Below are positions 12,916 through 20,845 of a stretch of DNA of 41,398 nucleotides, in pieces; positions within the stretch are counted from its first letter, which is position 1; each line of letters opens with the position of its first letter. The stretch comes from Iphinoe sp. HA4291-MV1 (GTDB taxonomy: Bacteria; Cyanobacteriota; Cyanobacteriia; Cyanobacteriales; Nostocaceae): the NCBI GenBank assembly GCA_019359415.1, contig JAHHHH010000069.1, positions 1 through 41,398 on the forward strand. The letters run 5' to 3'. Made by a program: the position numbers and the translations under genes. The notes below the pieces were generated by a model that saw nothing but the letters and a program-made list of their open reading frames with translations, was not told the origin of the DNA and made no database searches.

Positions 12916-15492
12916 CTACCCCAGTCGAAGATCTGTCGCTAATAAACTCTGTAACCGATCCAATTGAGCGCCAATTTGATAGAGTAAATCGCCTTTCCCT
13001 AATAAGCGAGCAGCGGCTGTTTGTTTACCTCCCAAGATAATTGCTGAGTCTGCTTCGCTAGCGGTTCTAAGTGCAACTCGTCCTAGTAAATTTGAGCGAA
13101 TAATTGGGGTGACGATACCAGCTTCCGGGCGTTGAGTGGCGATAATCAAATGAATTCCAGCGGCTCTTGCCATTGCACCTAATCGTTTTATACTTTGTTC
13201 TAGAGCTGTGCGAGACTCTTTTTCTGCCATGAAGTCTGCGTATTCATCAAAGATACAGACAATTCTGGGCAAAGGCTGAGGAGAACGTTGATTATAAGTA
13301 CTTAAGTCAGCACATTTCGCTTTTTCAAATTGTTGATAGCGGGATTCCATTTCTGTTACTAGTTTCTCCATCAGTTCAATAGCGCGATCGCTCTCTTTAA
13401 CAACGGGTGAATACAACCACTGCATCTGCTCAAATTCAGGAAATGTCACTCGTTTGGGATCAACCAGAGCGATTTGTAAATGTGCTGGGGGATGACGAAA
13501 GATTAAACTAAGAAGGAGCGATCGCAAAAACTCACTCTTCCCACTCCCAGTTGTCCCCCCAACCAAAAAGTGACACGTATTTGGATCAGACAAATCAGCT
13601 TCTATCAGCTGTCCCTCTAAGTTCACCCCGATCGCAATTTTTATAGGTGCTGTTGCTGGTAAAGTTTGAGATTTTATGTAATCCTCAAACTTAGCAACTT
13701 GTCTATCCAGACGAGGTAAATCAATACTGACATATCCAGCTTGAGGGGAAATCAGAGGTGGATTGGCTAATCCTAACTGAACCTGTAAATCTGCTGATAA
13801 CTTTAGTATGGAGTTCACCTTAACACCAAGCAAGGGTTTGAGTTTCACTCGGATAAAAGCTGGACCAACAGCCGCCCCGTGGTAATCTACACCAATACCA
13901 AAAGATTGTAGAGTGTTCACCAAATCTTGACCCATCTCATCAGAATTAAATGCTTGTTCATCCTGACTCACTGTTTCTTGTTGATTCTCTTGGTGGGACA
14001 ATTCCTCAACTTGAGATTCTTGGACAAAGTAACTTTGACACTTTTGCTGTTGTGGACAAATTTTGCACAAGTGAGTTTGGGTTGTTAAGGGTGGAGGATT
14101 AGGTAATGGTGGTTCCCACTTCAACCATTGACGCATTTGCTGTAATTTATAAGGAATCAACTGATGAACCGTATTTTCGAGTTGTTCCCAGGTGTACTGA
14201 TACTCTTTGAATTCTGGCAAAACACAGTAAACGGCTGAGTCAACAGCGACTTGTTTCTTTTGCCATAGCATATAACTATAAAGCGCAACTTGAGCTAATT
14301 GTGCTGATGGATCGGCTGGTTGATAGGTTTTAAATTCCACCACGCAAAGGCGCTTTTTCTCAAAGTTGTAAACTAAGCAATCAAATTCCCCTGCTACCCG
14401 TTGCTGGCTATCATCCGGGAGATTAAAGTAGTACTCAAGCTTGCGCTCTTCATTGATAAAAGTGTGACGACTCACAGTTTCTGCACTGCAATAGCGGCGA
14501 TTGATGATGAGTAATTCAGCAAAGCGTTTGATGAGTCCTTGTAATCCCTGCCAAACTTTGAATAATGCTTGCGCTTGACTCGAATTTTTTTGAATAGCTT
14601 CTTGTAGGTAAGAATAGAACTTGATTTCATAAAAAATCTGTTGCAGACTAGAAGCTGTTTCCTCTATCTGTAATTGAGATGCGGTTGGTTTCAACAAATC
14701 TGTACATTGAGGCTCATGAGAAACAAAATGCACAAACTCATTAGCCAATTGATGAAATGTATGACCAATTCCAACAGCATTCTCTGGTGGTAAGAATAAT
14801 GTATTTCCTCCAAAGTGCTGATTGAGATAGAATAAGCGGGGACATTCAAAAGCGACTCGCACTTTTGTAACGGTTAAAGATAATTGTTCAGATTGTTTGG
14901 TTGATTTTTTTGAACCATTAGCGACCATATCAAAAATATTATTTATAGTATTGGGGTGAGAAATTTCCCATAAGCGACGATGGACAGCAGCCAGATAGAC
15001 TGTATCCATTGCAGCATAGTGTAGTTGTTTCTGTGTGAGAGGTCGTTTTCCCCAGTCACTTCCCTGTTCTTCTTTATCTACATCAGAGAATTGACAAAGT
15101 TCTGCTGCTAAGGTTTTTAGTTGTAGATTCGAGACTTGCAAAACTTGGCGGGTGATTTTTCTGGCTAGCTTCAGCGTACAGGTAACATTCTGTCCTAGCT
15201 TACCTCCGAGATATCTTAAATCAAAGCTGGCGTTGTGAAAGACTTTTTCGATTTGGGGATTCGCGATAACTTGATTAATGAAATCTACAGCTAAATCAGG
15301 TTTGTTCAAGACATCAAGAATAAAAACAGAGTCAATTCTTAAGTTTGTGGGTTCAGCGAGTACCTGAATAAGCGATAGTTTCGGATAGTAAGTATCCCAA
15401 TCAGCGATTTCTGTATCTAGCCACAGTGTTTGAGCCGAGGCGAATTTGAGGATTTGCGATCGGATTTCAGTCGCTTGTGTCAGGTATTGCAT
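12916..15492 (-). CDS. DEDDy exonuclease / Cas4-like nuclease / FtsK-HerA translocase fusion
   Basis: The 858-residue protein has three modules. (1) Residues 1-178: RNase D-like 3'-5' exonuclease with D26-T-E28, D91 (HNASFD) and Y159-x-x-x-D163 (YAAMD), a complete DEDDy set. (2) About 205-490: RecB/Cas4/AddB-type PD-(D/E)XK nuclease, with D371 (GEFD), E386-x-K388 (VVEFK), Q in AQLAQVALY, and four cysteines placed for an Fe-S cluster (C217 in CPRLFYL; C476, C479, C485). (3) About 525-858: FtsK/HerA motor with Walker A GGTTGSGKS (645-653), Walker B IFDEYADF (D749-E750) and the ATQRPE sensor. It is last in a leftward operon, 20 bases after the ATPase gene. A role in DNA-end processing or invader-DNA degradation is inferred. 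No membrane segments are seen, unlike chromosomal FtsK. Confidence 0.9.
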   Translation of the reverse strand: MQYLTQATEIRSQILKFASAQTLWLDTEIADWDTYYPKLSLIQVLAEPTNLRIDSVFILDVLNKPDLAVDFINQVIANPQIEKVFHNASFDLRYLGGKLGQNVTCTLKLARKITRQVLQVSNLQLKTLAAELCQFSDVDKEEQGSDWGKRPLTQKQLHYAAMDTVYLAAVHRRLWEISHPNTINNIFDMVANGSKKSTKQSEQLSLTVTKVRVAFECPRLFYLNQHFGGNTLFLPPENAVGIGHTFHQLANEFVHFVSHEPQCTDLLKPTASQLQIEETASSLQQIFYEIKFYSYLQEAIQKNSSQAQALFKVWQGLQGLIKRFAELLIINRRYCSAETVSRHTFINEERKLEYYFNLPDDSQQRVAGEFDCLVYNFEKKRLCVVEFKTYQPADPSAQLAQVALYSYMLWQKKQVAVDSAVYCVLPEFKEYQYTWEQLENTVHQLIPYKLQQMRQWLKWEPPLPNPPPLTTQTHLCKICPQQQKCQSYFVQESQVEELSHQENQQETVSQDEQAFNSDEMGQDLVNTLQSFGIGVDYHGAAVGPAFIRVKLKPLLGVKVNSILKLSADLQVQLGLANPPLISPQAGYVSIDLPRLDRQVAKFEDYIKSQTLPATAPIKIAIGVNLEGQLIEADLSDPNTCHFLVGGTTGSGKSEFLRSLLLSLIFRHPPAHLQIALVDPKRVTFPEFEQMQWLYSPVVKESDRAIELMEKLVTEMESRYQQFEKAKCADLSTYNQRSPQPLPRIVCIFDEYADFMAEKESRTALEQSIKRLGAMARAAGIHLIIATQRPEAGIVTPIIRSNLLGRVALRTASEADSAIILGGKQTAAARLLGKGDLLYQIGAQLDRLQSLLATDLRLG

Positions 15493-15512
15493 GGGTTAAA
15501 ATTTCAACATAA

Positions 15513-16410
15513 TTATATTTGAACTATGAAACAAATTAATTGGTCTTGTAACTTAGCTTTTGGATTAATAATTTTCACCTTCTTTTCTTGACACAAGAGT
15601 TCAATCAAGAGTAGAACTTCACTTTCTTTCACCAAAGGGAACTGACTAGTAGACTGTGTTATTAAAGTTGTGACTCCCATGTAACCTTGGGTTTTGACTA
15701 GATTCAACAAGAAATCTTTGACTTGTCTTGAATCTTTTTTTCCATTTGTATCGTCTCTACCGGTCTCTCGTTTAGAAACGATTCCTAAATCCTGTAACAA
15801 AGTACATTTTTCTAAAATTTTTGACTCACGAATTAAAGACTGTAGTTCCTGTAAAGTAATAGTCTTACCTGTAATAACTAATTCCTGAGCAAGTGCAGAA
15901 TTCACTAAGTTATGGTATGTCGCTAAATAGTGAACATAGGAGAGATTTGGTTTGATATAACGATGATTAGTACCTGTGAATATCTGGCTATAGATTTGAT
16001 TTCCTGCAAGCTTCGGGTTTCCTACACTTCCAATCCGAATCAAGTACATGGTTTGACAGAGATTTTGCTGAATTGCTCTATGACAAGCATTCATTATATT
16101 AAAAAAACTTGTCATGCTTGAATCCTCTGTCCAGACTATCCCCACTCGTTCATTATTACCACCAGGTTGTTGATAACTCAAAGAATAACTAGCGTACTTT
16201 CCACTTATGAGTTTGGTCTTAATTCCCTGTACTTCTAAGGCGGCTAGAGCTTCTTGCAACATCCCAATAAGTTCGGGTGCGGCTAACAGAGTAATTTTGG
16301 TGATTTTTTCCTGAACTTTTTTATATTCCTTTTGCCATAGCAATTTAAATTCTGCTTCACTTTTCTCACTTTCATTCGGCTGATTTATAATTATCGGAGT
16401 TTCAGGAGTA
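15513..16410 (-). pseudogene. 3' half of the MITE-split island ATPase gene
   Basis: This frame continues the ATPase gene that starts at 17757. Downstream of the MITE it reads TPETPIIINQPNESEKSEAE, then KLLWQKEYKKVQEKITKITLLAAPELIG and on to residue QI at 15513. There is no good start codon: a TTG at 16343 is the only possible one after the MITE. Removing the MITE plus one TA joins both halves in frame into 714 codons (2142 bases). The section has no recognised domain. It is hydrophilic and mixed alpha/beta, with a SYVHYLATYHNLVNSALAQE segment and a helical end that could be a winged-helix. It may still be translated from TTG or an internal start as a separate subunit, 20 bases before the nuclease-translocase gene. 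Confidence 0.75.
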
Positions 16411-16511
16411 TAGCAATCCTATTTGATTTATGAAAATCGCGCATGTTCAGATTCCTGACTTCGTAGAAGAAGTCGGGAATCTTGTTGTTCACGAATGATT
16501 TAGGATTGCTA
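16411..16511. mobile_element. Complete 101-bp MITE (TA target duplication)
   Basis: The ends are inverted (TAGCAATCCTA at left, TAGGATTGCTA at right, 11 bases perfect and weaker similarity further in), flanked by TA on both sides (16409-16410, 16512-16513). That is the pattern of IS630/Tc1-mariner-type elements. The middle forms a hairpin, GATTCCTGACTTC-(6)-GAAGTCGGGAATC. It carries no coding capacity. It lies inside the island ATPase gene and supplies that gene's premature stop codon. Confidence 0.85.
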
Positions 16512-17757
16512 TATGAGGTTTTTGAGTGACATGGGCAATAATTTTTTTACTATCGCCTGTCTGGTGTGATGTAAGAATTATCGGAGGTTTAGTAGTATCA
16601 CTGGTTTTAGTGTTTAATATTGAAAATTTATACTTTTGATACTCCTGTTTTCCCAATATTAGGGTATTTCTCGGCATAGTTTTGCCACCAGGAAAACTCT
16701 CTTCTAAAAACTGCCTCTTCAAAGGGAAAATAGGAGAATTGGGCTGAGGGTTTGCTTTCTGGTGTACTGCCTTTAACCTATAAGCCCAGAGAGCTTCTGC
16801 CTGGTCTAGTGTAATAAGTTTTAACTGAATTGAACGTTCAATCCTAGCTTTGTCAGCACTCTGAATACGAGCAATATTTCTCTTCCAGGTATTAGTAACT
16901 AAACTTATAATTACAAAGAAATTTTTGAGATAGTTATTATGAATAGTTGTATTAACATTAAATAAAACTTGAAAATCCTGAGAGCCATCTGGTAAGCAAG
17001 GAATGTTGTCTAAATTATCAAAACATAAAACAATAGGCTGAGTGTCAGTAGCAATCCTGCCAAAGTTAGCTAAGATATTTTTAGCTGCATCTTCTGAATC
17101 AATACAGTGTTTGACTTTCAACTCTTGCATAGATTCTTCACTTAAGTCATCCCCTTTTAACCACTCGCAAGCTAAGGGGTATAGTTCTGGATTTGTCAGG
17201 TCATGCAGCACACCAAAAAACATGTCAGCATTGTAAATGCTAGCTTGCTTGTAGGTTTGCTTGAGATGCTTGATGAATTTTTGGCGATCGCTTTGTAATA
17301 ATAGCCAGATACTATCATTAAAAAATCTCTGCTGAAGATTGCGTTTGGTAAAGGCAGATAAGCTTTTTAGCCATAACATCAACTGAGATTCTTGCTCGCC
17401 TTCTGGCACTTGAATTAAACTATCAACTGTATAGCGTAGGACATGACGCCAAATGTAGTCGCTATCAGCCCAAGGACCAATGTAGGCAAAAAAAGCTTTG
17501 GGATTAAAGGTTCGTTTGAGCCGACCTAATAAATAACTTTTGCCAGAACCGGAGTCACCTAAAAGCAACACACTACGACTACGATTGTCTGTGAAAACTA
17601 AGTCTAATAGCTCTTCAAGTTCAGCTATTGTTTCTTGATGAATTGACTCAACCATTAACATTGAGTCTTGCTGTTCTCCCCAAAAGTTACCGGGTTTCAA
17701 ATTTGTCAGGTCAAAAGGGTTTACCTCGCGTTTAATGATGTCGTTTATGGATAGCAT
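16489..17757 (-). CDS. P-loop ATPase, N-terminal part truncated by a MITE
   Basis: The 422-residue frame carries a P-loop: Walker A GDSGSGKS (residues 67-74, in VLLLGDSGSGKSYLLGRL) and a Walker B-like IVLCFDNLDNIP about 170 residues later, as in AAA/STAND/KAP-type ATPases that act on DNA or as signalling switches. The start motif is DIIKREVNPFDL, then FWGEQQD and VESIHQETIAELEELLDL. The last seven residues (IAILNHS) and the stop codon come from the inserted MITE, so the native protein was about 713 residues. The start ATG at 17757 lies 56 bases after the winged-helix-like gene, so the three genes form one operon. The N-terminal ATPase domain seems complete and could still work. It is likely the ATPase partner of the nuclease-translocase. 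Confidence 0.8.
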   Translation of the reverse strand: MLSINDIIKREVNPFDLTNLKPGNFWGEQQDSMLMVESIHQETIAELEELLDLVFTDNRSRSVLLLGDSGSGKSYLLGRLKRTFNPKAFFAYIGPWADSDYIWRHVLRYTVDSLIQVPEGEQESQLMLWLKSLSAFTKRNLQQRFFNDSIWLLLQSDRQKFIKHLKQTYKQASIYNADMFFGVLHDLTNPELYPLACEWLKGDDLSEESMQELKVKHCIDSEDAAKNILANFGRIATDTQPIVLCFDNLDNIPCLPDGSQDFQVLFNVNTTIHNNYLKNFFVIISLVTNTWKRNIARIQSADKARIERSIQLKLITLDQAEALWAYRLKAVHQKANPQPNSPIFPLKRQFLEESFPGGKTMPRNTLILGKQEYQKYKFSILNTKTSDTTKPPIILTSHQTGDSKKIIAHVTQKPHIAILNHS

Positions 17758-17813
17758 AGTTGTACTGAGGAGAGAATAACGAACTAAGTTTTCTTAAAAA
17801 GACTGATATATTG

Positions 17814-18665
17814 CTAGTTGACGCTGATAAAGAACAGTGGACCACCAATATTCTGGATAATTCCAGCATCAATTTGTTCTGGAGTATAGGCGTTAGCTTC
17901 TTGCAAAGTACTGAATTCAATTTGTTCGTTTGCTTGCAAACGATACAGAGCCTTATCAACTTCATCCCTTGACATTGGAGGTTGTAACTTTTCTCGCAGA
18001 TGAAAAATTGGCAAATAATTGTCAGTCCCCAGTTCCCTATCCAACTTCTGGATAGTTTCTAAAATCTCTTCGTCACTAATATTGATAATCGCTTCTAAAG
18101 AAGGCTCTTCATTCTTATGTAATGAAGGAGAGACTTGCTCAGGCTTACCATGCAGAGACTTCCGCATAAAGCGCAGATAATTATTCAGCAAATCCAAATT
18201 AATAGTCGCAGCGCCTTTGGGACTATAATCTTCCCGTAAATATTCCAGTCCTCGTTCAGTCAGCCATACCTCAGCTTTAGTTCTTTTGATTTTCGGTTGA
18301 GCTTCAATCAATCCCCGTTCACTCAGAGTTTTCAGTATCGTCTCTTTCTCAAGCGCTTTCAGGGATGACATTTTAATTTTGCTAGGGGAGATTTTACCAG
18401 CAGCTTTACTGATCTTCTCCAGCACCTTGAGTTCTTTGTCTGTAATAGGTAACTGATCTGGTTTAAGTTTCAGTAGAGCATTACCGGCTGGTAAAATCTT
18501 CACAGAAGCCATCTCGCGGGAATAGTCTACCAGTTCGCGATCGCCTAAATTTTGACAAATTTTATCTTTACCTTTAAAAGAATCGAAAATATTAGCACTA
18601 AGGCTTGACCGATAATTGGTACATCCTAGTAACTTTAGTAAGAACTTTAACTCATTTGTATCCAT
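17814..18665 (-). CDS. Winged-helix-like protein, first gene of the island operon
   Basis: A soluble 283-residue protein without a certain family. Residues about 75-150 look like a winged helix: ITDKELKVLEKISKAAGKI, then KETILKTLSERGLIEAQPK and VWLTERGLEYLRED, the order helix-helix-recognition helix-wing being common to MarR/ArsR-type domains. A second possible winged helix is at about 220-265 (YLPIFHLREKLQPPMSRDEVDKALYRLQANEQIEF). The N-terminal 60 residues (ELKFLLKLLG ... QNLGDRELVDYSREMASVKIL) resemble a third small helical DNA-binding unit. It heads the leftward operon with the ATPase and the nuclease-translocase. It may be the operon regulator or the DNA-recognition subunit. Start ATG at 18665. 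Confidence 0.65.
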   Translation of the reverse strand: MDTNELKFLLKLLGCTNYRSSLSANIFDSFKGKDKICQNLGDRELVDYSREMASVKILPAGNALLKLKPDQLPITDKELKVLEKISKAAGKISPSKIKMSSLKALEKETILKTLSERGLIEAQPKIKRTKAEVWLTERGLEYLREDYSPKGAATINLDLLNNYLRFMRKSLHGKPEQVSPSLHKNEEPSLEAIINISDEEILETIQKLDRELGTDNYLPIFHLREKLQPPMSRDEVDKALYRLQANEQIEFSTLQEANAYTPEQIDAGIIQNIGGPLFFISVN

Positions 18666-19105
18666 GCGGATTCTTACCTGTATTTATATCAGCACCACTC
18701 TAGCTCAAAAAGCAATAATTTACACCCCTTCTTATCCTAACTAGGTTTAGGGGTTCAGCCAGGGTAAGTGTTATTAAAACATCAACACAGATGTGTTGAG
18801 TTGTATCCTGGAGACACGCTACTGTGTTGGATACATTTAAAGCAAGAGTTTGTAAATACAATGTAAGATAATGTAATATTACTGTCTTCGTGCTTTTATG
18901 TCTTTGCGTGACGTATTACCCCATACCTGTTCAAAATATCCGGAAAGCAAGTTCCAGTCATAGAATAGCTATCTCAGCATTATGAGAAAAGATATCAATC
19001 GGGGGCTGAGATGGATAATTTAGAATCGAAAATTATTGATATTTTAAAGTGTGGTATTCCTCTAAGAACCAAGACAGGTGTGTATTATTAAATAATGGAA
19101 CAGAA
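18666..19105. promoter_or_regulatory. Intergenic region upstream of the island operon and the TA pair
   Basis: No gene is seen in these 440 bases. Divergent promoters are expected. About 18785-18835 carries nested inverted sequences around GTGTTGA and TCCTGGAGACACGCTACTGTGTTGGATAC, possibly an operator or small element. A cyanobacterial repeat-like phrase (CTTTGCGTGACG) lies near 18902. Confidence 0.4.
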
Positions 19106-19432
19106 ATGGAAGATTCATCAATGCAGTTAGTCAGTCGGGAGCATATCGAAATCGTTTCTGATGTGCGGAGTGGGAAGCCCCGCATTGTTGGTACCCGCAT
19201 TGCTGTAGAGGATGTGGCGGTGATGCATTTAAAACTAGGGTATTCCTTGGTAGAAATTGCTGGTAAGTATGACTTGTCACTGGCGTCTGTTTATGCAGCA
19301 ATGGCTTATTACTTTGATCACCGAGACGAGATTGATCGCCGCATAGCAGAAGAGGATGAGTTAGTTGAGGTACTGAAGCAAAATTATCCCTCGCGTCTCC
19401 AAGAGAAACTCAGACAGTTGAGGAATGAGTGA
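19106..19432 (+). CDS. DUF433 antitoxin-like protein
   Basis: Matches the DUF433 family (helix-turn-helix antitoxins of VapB type): ISREH-like start SREHIEIVSDVRSGKPRIVGTRI, then EDVAVMHLKLGYSLVEIAGKYDLSLASVYAAMAYYFDHRDEID. The frame is open from a GTG at 19049, but the family begins near the ATG at 19121. The ATG at 19106, preceded by GGAAC, is chosen here, giving 108 residues. It overlaps the next gene by 8 bases, the usual arrangement with a DUF5615 toxin. The antitoxin should bind the toxin and autoregulate the promoter just upstream. Confidence 0.88.
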   Translation: MEDSSMQLVSREHIEIVSDVRSGKPRIVGTRIAVEDVAVMHLKLGYSLVEIAGKYDLSLASVYAAMAYYFDHRDEIDRRIAEEDELVEVLKQNYPSRLQEKLRQLRNE

Positions 19433-19760
19433 ACGAATTTGCTTTCATTTGGATGAAAATGTCGATTCTGCAATTGCTCTTGGCTTGCGCCGTTATGGAA
19501 TTGATGTCACAACAACCAATGAGGTGGAATTGCGTACTCAAAGCGATGAAGTCCAGTTAGCATTTATTCAGGAAACACAGCGAGTACTGTTCACCCAAGA
19601 TGCAGATTTTTTGATTATTGCAAGTTCTAGGCTTGATCATCCTGGTATTACCTACTGCAAGAAAGGAACTCGTTCAATTGGTGAAATCATTGAAACCTTG
19701 GTTTTGATTTATGAGGTGATGACACCTGAAGAGATGGTGGGACGTGTCGAGTTTTGTTGA
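19425..19760 (+). CDS. DUF5615 PIN-like toxin
   Basis: A 111-residue protein of the DUF5615 family, a PIN-like ribonuclease fold paired with DUF433. Visible acidic residues are in FHLDENVDSAIALGLRRYGIDV (D9, E10), a central E in QLAFIQETQRVLFTQDADF (D in TQDADF) and the C-terminal GEIIETLVLIYEVMTPEEM. These match the metal-binding positions of PIN domains, so RNA cleavage is expected when the antitoxin is lost. The ATG lies inside the antitoxin gene (8-base overlap), implying translational coupling. Length is normal and no damage is seen. Confidence 0.88.
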   Translation: MSERICFHLDENVDSAIALGLRRYGIDVTTTNEVELRTQSDEVQLAFIQETQRVLFTQDADFLIIASSRLDHPGITYCKKGTRSIGEIIETLVLIYEVMTPEEMVGRVEFC

Positions 19761-19769
19761 ATGTCAGTC

Positions 19770-19790
19770 AATACAATAGTTGTATTTTGT
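19770..19790 (+). terminator. Weak hairpin between toxin gene and glycosyltransferase
   Basis: AATACAA-TAG-TTGTATT followed by TTGT forms a 7-bp AT-rich stem in the short gap between two convergent genes. A bidirectional terminator is likely by position but the stem is weak. Confidence 0.4.
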
Positions 19791-20738
19791 CTACCCCTTC
19801 ACCCTTCTCACTAACCCAAACGCCAAAGAACGCAACCCCACAGGTAACAGCGACAACCCTAACCCAGTCCAAGCCTTAGCACGAGAAAAAGATTTCCCTA
19901 CCAAAACTAACTCTCTTCCTTTGTGCGTTTCTCCTTTTTCAATCAGTCGTAATCCTAACAATAACTGTGTCTCTGCAAGACGCTGTTGCCTAATTTTCTC
20001 CAGCTTCTCTGACTCAAATTGATAACTTTCCAAATATAGCAACTTATCAGTTAAATAAGGAATTGCCCTGTTAATACCTTGCTGTTGCGCATGGAAGCGA
20101 TATTCCATCAACAATTCTGGTAGGTAATAGCCTTTATTTTGTGCCAAAGCCAGCCGCACAAATAAATCATTATCCTCACAATTTTGCCAATTTGGCTGCA
20201 TAAATCCCAACTTTTGTAAGGCGGAACGACGAAATAAAGTTGCGCCAATTTGAAAACTTTGGTTAACAAAAACAACTTCTAATAAATTATCAACAACACC
20301 TTCTGGTAAATTTGCCCTACCCCAGCGGCGAGAATTTTCTTGTGTTTTCGTTTCATCTCGGATATTGTTAATATCAATCACCCAGTGGTCAGTTCCAACG
20401 AAATCAATTCCTGGGTTTTTATCAAGAATTGCAGTAGTACGTGCTAGGAAATCTGAAGTTAACCTATCATCGTCATCAAATTTTATAAAATATTCGCCCG
20501 TTGCAGCATCAAAGCCAGAGCGCATATTATTGCTTTTTCCAATATTTTGCTGATGACGGATATATTTGATGCGGCTATCTGTGTACTGCGACATGAGTTT
20601 GGGTGTATCGTCTTGAGAACCATCATCACAGACTATTAATTCAAAGTCTTGATAAGTCTGCTTTAGTGCGCTTTCAATGGCAAAAGGTAGTAGGTTAACA
20701 CGGTTAAAAGTCGGAATGCAAACACTGACTTTAGGCAT
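19791..20738 (-). CDS. Family 2 glycosyltransferase
   Basis: A 315-residue GT-A fold enzyme that would transfer a sugar from a nucleotide donor to a glycan or lipid acceptor. The N-terminus has the family start VSVCIPTFNRVNLLPFAIES, the nucleotide-binding ELIVCDDGSQDDT and the metal-binding cluster FIKFDDDDRL (DxD). The C-terminal third is helical with no clear membrane span, ending in LSLLPVGLRSLAFGLVRRV, which could associate peripherally with the membrane. It is divergent from a family 4 glycosyltransferase 107 bases away, so the two probably act in one surface-polysaccharide or glycolipid pathway. Acceptor and sugar cannot be told from sequence. Confidence 0.93.
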   Translation of the reverse strand: MPKVSVCIPTFNRVNLLPFAIESALKQTYQDFELIVCDDGSQDDTPKLMSQYTDSRIKYIRHQQNIGKSNNMRSGFDAATGEYFIKFDDDDRLTSDFLARTTAILDKNPGIDFVGTDHWVIDINNIRDETKTQENSRRWGRANLPEGVVDNLLEVVFVNQSFQIGATLFRRSALQKLGFMQPNWQNCEDNDLFVRLALAQNKGYYLPELLMEYRFHAQQQGINRAIPYLTDKLLYLESYQFESEKLEKIRQQRLAETQLLLGLRLIEKGETHKGRELVLVGKSFSRAKAWTGLGLSLLPVGLRSLAFGLVRRVKG

Positions 20739-20845
20739 TTTTGAAATTGTAGGGTTGACAAAAGCTAAACTTAAGAAATAGTTCTTTGAATTCTACTCAT
20801 AACCTTTTTCATGAATCGATTGGTTCTATCCAAATAATTAAGTTT

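Noticed and set aside
15513-16343. An independent 276-residue gene starting at TTG
   Set aside because: The frame is open further upstream to the MITE and joins the ATPase gene exactly when the MITE is removed, so it is treated as the 3' half.
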